DNA from: a bacterium
Lineage (GTDB): Bacteria; Patescibacteriota; Minisyncoccia; Phycocordibacterales; UBA6065
Length of the DNA stretch: 15,181 bases
Assembly (NCBI GenBank): GCA_030648825.1
Contig: JAUSGU010000044.1
Coordinates: 1-15,181, forward strand
Direction of reading: 5' to 3'
Both the position numbers and the translations under genes were made by a program. Within the stretch, counting starts at the first letter, position 1; the number at the start of each line of letters is the position of its first letter. Shown here one piece after another: positions 5,414 through 10,834 of the stretch. Under the pieces are notes generated by a model. The model saw only the letters and a program-made list of their open reading frames with translations, did not search any database and was not told where the DNA came from.

Positions 5414-6496
5414 CTATTTGATGACAATGACAATTTCCTCTCCTCCGGTAGAAGAAACAACATTAAACGACAATCTACCTATGATTTGTCCGCGAGGCGT
5501 GCGCACATCCACTCGCCAACGACCCGGAAACACATCCTCTCTGATTGAATATGTCCTAAAACCGCCTTCCCTGCCACCGCTTATGCGCAGAGGAATCGGA
5601 TTAAAGGCTATCCAACCCTCTCTCGCCTGATCATAATATTGCCAAACATGAACAATGTCGGTTTCCAGTTTTGTCGGCGCAAAAATGAGAGATAGAGCGT
5701 AGAGTGGTTCGCCGTAAATCACATGGATAGTCGGCCTCGGGGAAAATATATTGAACCATTTTTGTTTTTCGCCGGAAACAGAATATACACCGTCATTAAT
5801 TTTTACGATAGAACGATAAATACCCGCATCTTTGAGAGCCAGAGGTATGGGCGGAATCAGATTGGTGAAATAGAGAATATTTATAATTCCAAACAGTCCG
5901 AAAAGCGCCGAGATAATGATGGGGGCGCTTTGCTTGGTTCTATCCGGCGCGAACCAAGAGAGAATGTATATAAAGAGACCCGTTATGATGAGACTAGCTA
6001 TGCCGGAAAGCAGGAATATGGCATCCCCCATAGAACCCAAAATGACCGGTAAGAAAAATATGAGATAAGAGAAGAGGGCGGTGAAAAAAACGGCAACCTG
6101 AAAACCGAGACGAATATAATTTTTTCGCAAAATTTCGTTACCGGCGATATAAGCGATAATCATGAGCAAAAATGGCCAGGAACCGACGAGTGTTCCACTC
6201 TTTGAATAAAAGAGAAACGAGGCACTGAACAGACCACCGAGACAGAACTGCATGGCGAATATGAGAATAAAACGAAGCGTTTCCGAGCGTTCGGATTCGC
6301 TACGTCTATGCTCGTGGACATTGAGCAAGAGAATTGACAGCGCCGATATTACGAGATAAGTAATCAAAATAGCGTTACTCAAAAAAACATCAATCCTGCG
6401 TAACGTGAGATTATCAAATATAAAACCCATGACGACTGTTACGGGTGATATCCACCTCTCGTATTTTTTGAAAAATAATTGTATATGTGAAACCAT
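5414..6496 (-). CDS. Multi-TM protein with C-terminal DUF2914 domain
   Basis: A 360-residue protein from the ATG at 6496. The N-terminal two thirds hold about six or seven TM helices (roughly residues 34-54, 70-90, 100-118, 124-145, 150-175, 185-205). The last 90 residues match DUF2914: HVWQYYDQAREGWIAF, a strand pair, then GGFRTYSIREDVFPGRWRVD and GQIIGRLSFNVV. This all-beta domain of unknown role usually follows membrane helices or transcription-regulator-like parts and is likely outside the membrane here. The frame is open to an ATG at 6523, but TATAAT ends 6 nt before the ATG at 6496, which would leave the upstream ATG untranscribed, so 6496 is preferred. It is followed by 65 A/T-rich nt and the next promoter. 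Confidence 0.85.
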   Translation of the reverse strand: MVSHIQLFFKKYERWISPVTVVMGFIFDNLTLRRIDVFLSNAILITYLVISALSILLLNVHEHRRSESERSETLRFILIFAMQFCLGGLFSASFLFYSKSGTLVGSWPFLLMIIAYIAGNEILRKNYIRLGFQVAVFFTALFSYLIFFLPVILGSMGDAIFLLSGIASLIITGLFIYILSWFAPDRTKQSAPIIISALFGLFGIINILYFTNLIPPIPLALKDAGIYRSIVKINDGVYSVSGEKQKWFNIFSPRPTIHVIYGEPLYALSLIFAPTKLETDIVHVWQYYDQAREGWIAFNPIPLRISGGREGGFRTYSIREDVFPGRWRVDVRTPRGQIIGRLSFNVVSSTGGEEIVIVIK

Positions 6497-6502
6497 GTCT
6501 AC

Positions 6503-6508
6503 ATTATA
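6503..6508 (-). promoter_or_regulatory. -10 TATAAT of the DUF2914 gene, predicted leaderless
   Basis: A perfect TATAAT on the minus strand, then GTAGAC, then ATG at 6496: the 6-nt spacing again. No TGn and no good -35 are seen. It decides the start of the DUF2914 gene. Confidence 0.6.
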
Positions 6509-6557
6509 TAATGACGCTATCATCTACATCCCTGTATTCTACCCTATACACCACACA

Positions 6558-6566
6558 TGATATTAT
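6558..6566 (+). promoter_or_regulatory. Extended -10 promoter of the FkbM-type gene, predicted leaderless
   Basis: TGA TATTAT, then TAGTAC, then ATG at 6573 (6-nt spacing). It is divergent from the DUF2914 promoter within a 76-nt intergenic region, and no -35 is apparent. Confidence 0.65.
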
Positions 6567-6572
6567 TAGTAC

Positions 6573-7373
6573 ATGAAACTCGCCACCCTGATAAAGGAAA
6601 AGTTGAAAACTATTCTATTTAAGAGAAACTTGCAGATTATTTCTATAACAAATAAGTCCTCTCTTGAGACGTTTTTTACCAGTATCAAACCAGTTTCAAC
6701 AAATTACCGCCTCATCAGGATCGGTGGTGAATCGGACGGCGGGTATTTAATTCCAGACGATTTAGAGGGCATTAAAATCTGCTTTTCGCCCGGGGTCTCT
6801 ACGGTTACCGATTTTGAGTCTGATATGGCCAAGAGAGGTATGACATGCTTTCTCGCCGATTATTCCGTTCCAGCACCGCCGTCACATAACCAGTCTTTTC
6901 ACTTTGAAAAAAAGTATCTCGGCCAGGCGAATAATTCAGTGTATACGACACTTGAAAAGTGGGTAGAACGAAACGCACCCCAGCAAAAAGATTTTATCTT
7001 ACAGATGGATATTGAGGGCAGTGAATATGGCGTGATTCTTGATACCGATGCCGAGATTCTTCGAAAATTCAGAATTCTGGTCGTTGAATTTCATAAAATA
7101 GACAATTTGACCAGCCGACTTGGTTTTGAGCTTATTAACCTCACCTTTGAAAAATTACTGAGAGATTTTGTTGTTGTTCACATTCATCCTAACAACTACT
7201 CTAAACCCATTCAGTATTTAGGATACCTCATACCACCCGTAATGGAGTTCACATTTTTGAGAAAAGACAGGATTCTCCACAGCCATCCGACTATGCATTT
7301 TCCTCATCCACTGGACAGAAAAAATATAGCCGAAAAAGACGACGTGCCACTGCCGACGTGCTGGTACAGTTAA
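6573..7373 (+). CDS. FkbM family SAM-dependent methyltransferase
   Basis: A 266-residue protein of the FkbM methyltransferase family, which O-methylates sugars, polyketides and other small molecules, often in surface-polysaccharide loci. Visible blocks: IGGESDGGYLIPDDL (about 50-64); FSPGVSTVTDFE (71-82), where the SAM-binding loop is expected; a CFLADYSVPAPP strand-loop; and QMDIEGSEYGVI (144-155), the conserved D-x-E-G-x-E signature, with VEFHKID later. The substrate cannot be told. No glycosyltransferase neighbours are in the window, so it stands alone, with its own leaderless-type promoter, facing the tRNA-His gene. The start is supported by the promoter 6 nt upstream. Confidence 0.88.
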   Translation: MKLATLIKEKLKTILFKRNLQIISITNKSSLETFFTSIKPVSTNYRLIRIGGESDGGYLIPDDLEGIKICFSPGVSTVTDFESDMAKRGMTCFLADYSVPAPPSHNQSFHFEKKYLGQANNSVYTTLEKWVERNAPQQKDFILQMDIEGSEYGVILDTDAEILRKFRILVVEFHKIDNLTSRLGFELINLTFEKLLRDFVVVHIHPNNYSKPIQYLGYLIPPVMEFTFLRKDRILHSHPTMHFPHPLDRKNIAEKDDVPLPTCWYS

Positions 7374-7383
7374 TTTTTCATTG

Positions 7384-7456
7384 GGTGGCTAGAGAGAATC
7401 GAACTCTCATTTTTGGTTCCACAAACCAAAGTCCTGACCATTGAACGATAGCCACC
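7384..7456 (-). tRNA. tRNA-His(GTG)
   Basis: The cloverleaf reads on the minus strand with an 8-bp acceptor (GGTGGCTA/TAGCCACC), i.e. the extra G-1:C73 pair that marks tRNA-His. D arm GTTC/GGAC with GG in the loop; anticodon stem TTGGT/ACCAA, loop TTGTGGA, so the anticodon is GTG; T arm GAGAG/CTCTC with loop TTCGATT. CCA is not encoded. It starts 1 nt after the stop of the HNH gene 7964-7458, so it is probably processed from that transcript or from one that reads through. A TATAAT abutting its 5' end is too close to serve it. Confidence 0.95.
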
Positions 7457-7457
7457 A

Positions 7458-7964
7458 TTATACTTTCTGTTTTTGGAATAGACCCAAAAACTTTTGCTTC
7501 TCTACCTTATCACGATGAACCAGATGATGACAATTATGACACAACCAAGCAAGATTGTTTAGGATGTTATTTCTATGATTTCCATCAACATGATGCACAG
7601 CCAAAACTTTTGTATTTCTGGTTTTACATAAAACACATATGTGTTTAGAATTACTATTTTTCAGTAATTTCCTGTACGTCGAATAACCACCTATCCATCT
7701 CCCATGCCGAAAACCAGAAAATTCTTTATTTCTCCATTTTGTCTGACAAGATTTGCTACAAAAATATTTTGTACTTTTCGAGCTACTCAAGTTTTTAGGT
7801 GTACGATATATGTTTCTTCCGCAAGTAAAACATTTGACACATTTTCCAGTTTTCTGACTTATTCCCTTGCATTCAATCGAACAAAATATTCCCCAATTAT
7901 TTTTGAGATGGGCGGGTCTGGCGTAAAAAAGGTTGCTACAAATTTTACATTTAACGTATGGCAT
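7458..7964 (-). CDS. HNH endonuclease with N-terminal zinc ribbons (paralogue 2)
   Basis: A 168-residue protein from the ATG at 7964 (a TTG one codon earlier is possible). Two CxxC...CxxxC zinc-ribbon-like units come first (about residues 6-33 and 44-72), then a His/Gly/Trp-rich link (RHGRWIGG), then an HNH nuclease: CVLC, LAVHHVDGNHRNN, NLAWLCHNCHHLVH, with the expected His-His, Asn and His plus a CxxC...CxxC zinc site. HNH nucleases of this type are found as homing or mobile enzymes and in phages. It is colinear in every domain with the gene just upstream and overlaps it by 14 nt in another frame, so the two are probably translationally coupled. Base composition is clearly more A/T-rich than in neighbouring genes, which suggests transfer. 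The target is unknown. Confidence 0.85.
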   Translation of the reverse strand: MPYVKCKICSNLFYARPAHLKNNWGIFCSIECKGISQKTGKCVKCFTCGRNIYRTPKNLSSSKSTKYFCSKSCQTKWRNKEFSGFRHGRWIGGYSTYRKLLKNSNSKHICVLCKTRNTKVLAVHHVDGNHRNNILNNLAWLCHNCHHLVHRDKVEKQKFLGLFQKQKV

Positions 7965-8442
7965 CAAATTTATATTTTATTTTCAAATAATTGTGAACAA
8001 GAAAATGGCAGTTATAACAAAGCCACGTCAGATTTTCTGGATTATTATTTTTACGATTTTGATCTATATGATGAACAACAAGAATTCGTTTATCATTTTT
8101 TAGACACAATGTGCAACGATAAGGAAGTTTTTGTCTTTTTAGTATGTTTTTATATGCGTATTGACCACCCTTCCAATTACCATGTCCTTGTCCAATCGTC
8201 AGTCCGCAAAGCCATTGAAGACTACAGGCACGATTACAAAACAATTTGCCACTTTTGGAATTTTTTATAGCTTTAAGTGACTTATAGACTTTTTTCTTGC
8301 ATATATGACAAGAAATCAATTTTCCATTTCTTTTTCCTAAGCCTCTGCATTTTATAGAACAATAAATACCCGAACCTTTTTTCAACCATGATGGTTTCGT
8401 ATAAAACTCATTGCGACATATTTTACATTTCACTATAGACAC
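7951..8442 (-). CDS. HNH endonuclease with N-terminal zinc ribbons (paralogue 1)
   Basis: A 163-residue protein with the same plan as the gene that follows it: IVKCKICRNEFY...GIYCSIKCRG and SCHICKKKVYK...LFCNRACSLQW as two zinc-ribbon-like units, then GHGNWKGG, then an HNH core CTLC, ILVVHHIDQNRKNN, NLTWLCYNCHFLVH. All catalytic and zinc-binding residues appear intact. No ATG is available in frame near the N-terminus; I use GTG at 8442, and GTG three codons later is an alternative. Upstream is strongly A/T-rich with several TATAAT-like hexamers, one about 30 nt before the start. It is the first of the overlapping pair, lies between tRNA-Leu and tRNA-His, and is A/T-rich like its partner. Confidence 0.83.
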   Translation of the reverse strand: MSIVKCKICRNEFYTKPSWLKKGSGIYCSIKCRGLGKRNGKLISCHICKKKVYKSLKAIKNSKSGKLFCNRACSLQWLCGLTIGQGHGNWKGGQYAYKNILKRQKLPYRCTLCLKNDKRILVVHHIDQNRKNNNPENLTWLCYNCHFLVHNYLKIKYKFDAIR

Positions 8443-8556
8443 CTATATATTTTACTAAAAATTATATAGATATGTAAACATGGCGTTTTCTGAAATAACA
8501 GTGAAAACCCCTATATTACCGAACTACGATTATTATAATAATCTACTTAAAATCTG

Positions 8557-8638
8557 TGCTCGGGAGAGGACTTGCACCTCCACGCCTTACGGCACACGCA
8601 CCTCAAGCGTGCTTGGCTACTAATTACAACACCCGAGC
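8557..8638 (-). tRNA. tRNA-Leu(GAG), atypical elbow
   Basis: Class II cloverleaf on the minus strand: acceptor GCTCGGG/CCCGAGC with discriminator A; anticodon stem CACGC/GCGTG with loop TTGAGGT, so the anticodon is GAG; a long variable arm closed by GCC/GGC; T stem GGAGG/CCTCT. Two conserved places differ: the T loop is TGCAAGT (G at position 55 instead of U/pseudouridine), and the D loop (TAATTAGTAGC) has AG where the invariant G18 G19 is expected, over a 3-bp D stem TTG/CAA. CCA is not encoded. It has its own -35/-10 promoter. Confidence 0.88.
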
Positions 8639-8656
8639 ATATAAACCAGCGTGGCC

Positions 8657-8685
8657 ATCATAGCCGAAAACAGAGCTGTTTTCAA
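8657..8685 (-). promoter_or_regulatory. Promoter of tRNA-Leu with palindrome in the spacer
   Basis: Minus strand: TTGAAA (8685-8680), 17-nt spacer, TATGAT (8662-8657), with start site expected about 12 nt before the tRNA. A perfect 18-nt palindrome, GAAAACAG AG CTGTTTTC (8666-8683), covers most of the spacer and part of the -35. It has no T-tract after it, so it is a poor terminator for rplS and a possible operator. Confidence 0.6.
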
Positions 8686-8710
8686 CTTTCCGAATGATTT
8701 CACCGACTCT

Positions 8711-9139
8711 CTATTTCACAACTTCTTCTTTTTTGTCCAGAGTTTTTGACACTCGCGGAGCGACATCTGTCCTCTCGGGTTTTTCGGCTCGTATTTTTTT
8801 CATCTGGCGACGAATTTCTTTTGTCGCTTTTTCGCGGATAAAATAAAGTTTTGAACGACGAACTTTTGATCTGCGGACAATTTCAATTTCATCTATGACC
8901 GGCGAATAGAGAGGAAAAATTCTCTCCACACCCACACCGTCTATCACTTTACGAACGGTAAAAGTAGCACCGGCTTCATCACCGTGTTTTCTCGCCAAAA
9001 TCAGACCTTCAAATGCCTGTAGACGGGTTTTGTCGCCTTCTTTGATTTTCTGCCAAACGCGGACAGTGTCGCCGGAACGGAGTCCGAGACTTTTTCTGGA
9101 TTTCATATCAATCGGAGAAGTGATTACTGTGCTTTCCAT
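8711..9139 (-). CDS. rplS: 50S ribosomal protein L19
   Basis: bL19 sits at the interface of the ribosomal subunits. This one has 142 residues against a usual 115 or so. The core is clear: [59 protein letters not shown] and [19 protein letters not shown]. Extra length is an 8-10 residue N-terminal lead and a charged C-terminal tail of about 30 residues ([20 protein letters not shown]). The ATG at 9139 is supported by a TTGCAT-17-TAAATT promoter that would leave a 5' UTR of about 3 nt; there is no Shine-Dalgarno sequence. It is a single gene, divergent from the tRNA-Val/Arg pair; trmD and rimM are not beside it here. Confidence 0.96.
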   Translation of the reverse strand: MESTVITSPIDMKSRKSLGLRSGDTVRVWQKIKEGDKTRLQAFEGLILARKHGDEAGATFTVRKVIDGVGVERIFPLYSPVIDEIEIVRRSKVRRSKLYFIREKATKEIRRQMKKIRAEKPERTDVAPRVSKTLDKKEEVVK

Positions 9140-9148
9140 AGGGAATTC

Positions 9149-9177
9149 AATTTAACATGACACTTGAAGAGATGCAA
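9149..9177 (-). promoter_or_regulatory. rplS promoter
   Basis: Minus strand: TTGCAT (9177-9172), 17 nt, TAAATT (9154-9149), preceded by TGT (extended -10). The predicted start is about 3 nt before the rplS ATG. It overlaps the divergent tRNA promoter. Confidence 0.6.
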
Positions 9178-9192
9178 GAAATAGGCTATAAA
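9164..9192 (+). promoter_or_regulatory. Promoter of the tRNA-Val/tRNA-Arg unit
   Basis: TTGAAG (9164-9169), 17-nt spacer, TATAAA (9187-9192). The predicted start near 9199 gives a leader of about 60 nt before tRNA-Val that contains the partial tRNA copy. Its -35 lies inside the spacer of the rplS promoter. Confidence 0.6.
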
Positions 9193-9213
9193 TATGGAGC
9201 AATTTGAAATTTT

Positions 9214-9271
9214 GTATGCGCCCTTAGCTGTCTTGGTAGGTATACAGCCGAGAACGTATGCGCCCTTAGCT
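9214..9271 (+). repeat. Direct repeat: partial copy of tRNA-Val 5' part upstream of the gene
   Basis: A 16-nt sequence at 9214-9229 recurs exactly at 9256-9271, where it forms the first 12 nt of tRNA-Val plus 4 nt of flank. After three mismatches the match resumes for TTGGTAG, the D loop. The upstream copy therefore equals the acceptor 5' strand and D arm of tRNA-Val, with a modified D-like stem GCTGT/ACAGC (9227-9231 with 9244-9248), and then stops. Confidence 0.85.
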
Positions 9272-9332
9272 CAGTTGGTAGAGCAGCTCATTTACACTGA
9301 GAAGGTCGGGGGTTCAAGTCCCTCAGGGCGCA
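9260..9332 (+). tRNA. tRNA-Val(TAC)
   Basis: Complete cloverleaf: acceptor GCGCCCT/AGGGCGC, discriminator A; D arm GCTC/GAGC with GG in the loop; anticodon loop TTTACAC, so anticodon TAC; T arm GGGGG/CCCTC with loop TTCAAGT. The anticodon stem has a G27-A43 mismatch at its top. CCA is not encoded. Confidence 0.96.
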
Positions 9333-9356
9333 CAGGAGAGATGCGGCAGGCACTTT

Positions 9357-9429
9357 CCCCTCGTAGTTCAATGGATCAGAACTGCGGACTTCTAAGCCGT
9401 CGATGTTGGTTCGATTCCAACCGAGGGGA
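9357..9429 (+). tRNA. tRNA-Arg(TCT)
   Basis: Cloverleaf with acceptor CCCCTCG/CGAGGGG, discriminator A; D arm GTTC/GAAC; anticodon loop CTTCTAA, so anticodon TCT; T arm GTTGG/CCAAC with loop TTCGATT. The base pair closing the anticodon loop is A31-G39, a mismatch. It lies 24 nt after tRNA-Val, likely on the same transcript. CCA is not encoded, and no terminator is seen in the 14 nt before the convergent gene. Confidence 0.93.
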
Positions 9430-9443
9430 CAATAAATCGTAAT

Positions 9444-9746
9444 TTAAAGCGATGGGTCGAAAAGAACGGTTTGAGAGAGATTCTCTGAGTCAAGTTCTCT
9501 GTCGTTTAGTTTTTGTATTACTTGGCTTATATCTTCCTTGTCCAAGGTTTCGATCATACTCGGAATGTTTGTACCTTCCCCGTCACGTATAGACACTCTA
9601 TTGTAGAAAAATAAATCAATCAAAACCGCCGTACAAACGAGAAGAACAAAACATAGAAGAATGAAATACCAATCTAGACGAGGACTGTTCCCCAAACCTC
9701 TCATCATTTCGCCGAATTTATGAAATTTTGTGATTATTGTTTTCAT
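9444..9746 (-). CDS. Small single-TM protein of the pilMNO cluster
   Basis: A 100-residue protein with a basic N-terminus, one TM helix (about residues 28-48, WYFILLCFVLLVCTAVLIDL) and an acidic tail (about 50-100, including TLDKEDISQVIQKLNDRELD). I do not recognise a family. It is last in the pil cluster, with its ATG overlapping the pilO stop by ATGA, so coupling with pilO is likely. By position it corresponds to pilP of Gram-negative pilus operons, but it has no lipobox and no PilP-like beta domain, so the name is not transferred. It may be an inner-membrane partner of PilN/PilO (inference). Confidence 0.75.
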   Translation of the reverse strand: MKTIITKFHKFGEMMRGLGNSPRLDWYFILLCFVLLVCTAVLIDLFFYNRVSIRDGEGTNIPSMIETLDKEDISQVIQKLNDRELDSENLSQTVLFDPSL

Positions 9747-10294
9747 TTTGTGTATTGAGATATATCAATGACAATGTTCCAAACGGAATTTGGAGGAACT
9801 TTTGAGTCAATTGAGCTGTCTGGCATCTTAGACAAACTGATATGGTCTATATTCATCGCATACGGCATCATATCCAGAGCGTTGATGAAAGAAATCGCTT
9901 CTTGCCATGAACCTGACGCGTTTATTCTCACATGCAAAACGCGAAAGACAGAATTTTTAATCACGGGATCCAGATTGATGCCAGTCAATTCGGCTTTTAT
10001 TCCTATATCTCGCGTCTGTCTCTCCAGAAATTCTATAAAACCTGGTACATCGTCCTCTCCGATAAATCTGTTTTCAATTGCGCCAATATCGCCCTCGGTT
10101 CCGCGTAAAACGTTACGAATAGAAGATAAATACGAATCACGATTCGCGGCAGATTTTATTTCATCCGATATGCGAACAATTTCAGATCTGTATGAGTAAC
10201 TCTCTATAATGATAAAAACCCATACGACAGAGAGAACTGTTATGACTAGTCCGATAATTATTAATAACGTCTGTTTAAGTCCGTTTATTTTCAT
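9743..10294 (-). CDS. pilO: PilO-like type IV pilus assembly protein
   Basis: About 183 residues: one N-terminal TM helix (about 8-30), a coiled-coil stretch (SYRSEIVRISDEIKSAANRD), then a ferredoxin-like fold with PGFIEFLERQTRDIGIKAELTGIN and SGSWQEAISFINALDMMPYAMNID, the PilO pattern of a helix followed by a ...F...L...P strand. PilO pairs with PilN to link cytoplasmic PilM to the pilus machine. The start is the ATG at 10294, 2 nt after the pilN stop; a TTG at 10300 overlapping that stop (TTGA) is the alternative. Family assignment rests on fold pattern plus gene order, since PilO diverges quickly. Confidence 0.82.
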   Translation of the reverse strand: MKINGLKQTLLIIIGLVITVLSVVWVFIIIESYSYRSEIVRISDEIKSAANRDSYLSSIRNVLRGTEGDIGAIENRFIGEDDVPGFIEFLERQTRDIGIKAELTGINLDPVIKNSVFRVLHVRINASGSWQEAISFINALDMMPYAMNIDHISLSKMPDSSIDSKVPPNSVWNIVIDISQYTK

Positions 10295-10296
10295 AA

Positions 10297-10833
10297 TCAA
10301 AATTTAGAATGTAAGGAAATGGTAAAAGGAATGTCCTGACTTTTGGCCAGACTGGAAACCGGCAGATCAACCGCCGAAAACGACGATACGATAGCCAGTT
10401 TTTTCGAAAAATCCACCAGCATTTCGCGAGATACGGCCTTGCCGGAGATAATTACGGTCCATCCGTCATTTTTTCTCTCCATAGAAAGAGAAGAGATAGA
10501 TATGCCACTTCCCCTCTCTGAAACAATTTTTTCTATGACAGAAATCGTCGGCTGTTCTCCACTTTTTTGTTCTACGATTGCCGTCAGTTTATTGAGTTTT
10601 TTGACCCGTGTTTCAATTTCCGCCAATCCGTTATCCGTTATTTTTTTGGATACGGCCTCTCGACTCGACAGTATCGCATTTTTTTCGACACGGAGATTTA
10701 TAAACGTAGGCAGGGAAAGACCGATTAAAATCAAAACAAAAAATAAAACGAAGAAGAGACCAAAAACAGAGAGTCTACGGTGATATTCGCCGGCAATTTT
10801 TTTTCTGTATTCCCCTTTTAGAAAAGTAAACAT
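10297..10833 (-). CDS. pilN: PilN-like type IV pilus assembly protein
   Basis: A 178-residue bitopic protein: short basic cytoplasmic N-terminus (FLKGEYRKKIAGEYHRRL, which would contact PilM), one TM helix (about 23-45), a coiled-coil region (about 48-90) and a periplasmic/extracellular alpha-beta domain with ISISSLSMERKNDGWTVIIS and SREMLVDFSKKLA. This is the PilN layout. It is separated from the pilM stop by 1 nt and followed by pilO. The canonical PilN N-terminal INLLP motif is absent. It depends on the pilM promoter; no Shine-Dalgarno sequence is present. Confidence 0.8.
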   Translation of the reverse strand: MFTFLKGEYRKKIAGEYHRRLSVFGLFFVLFFVLILIGLSLPTFINLRVEKNAILSSREAVSKKITDNGLAEIETRVKKLNKLTAIVEQKSGEQPTISVIEKIVSERGSGISISSLSMERKNDGWTVIISGKAVSREMLVDFSKKLAIVSSFSAVDLPVSSLAKSQDIPFTISLHSKF

Positions 10834-10834
10834 A

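Noticed and set aside
7451..7462. TATAAT immediately upstream of tRNA-His as its promoter
   Set aside because: The hexamer touches the tRNA 5' end, so transcription would begin inside the tRNA; it is also part of the HNH stop region.
7704..8270. 188-codon open frame on the plus strand across the two HNH genes
   Set aside because: It is antisense to both HNH genes, has no recognisable motif and spans their junction; the HNH frames carry clear zinc and nuclease motifs.
9214..9258. A second complete tRNA gene upstream of tRNA-Val
   Set aside because: Only the acceptor 5' strand and a D-like arm are present; no anticodon arm, T arm or 3' acceptor strand follows before the real tRNA starts.
9214..9271. 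CRISPR-like repeat array
   Set aside because: There are only two repeat units and both are explained by tRNA-Val sequence; no cas gene is in the window.
9194..9442. 82-codon open frame on the plus strand
   Set aside because: It runs straight through the tRNA-Val and tRNA-Arg genes, so it is an open frame by chance.
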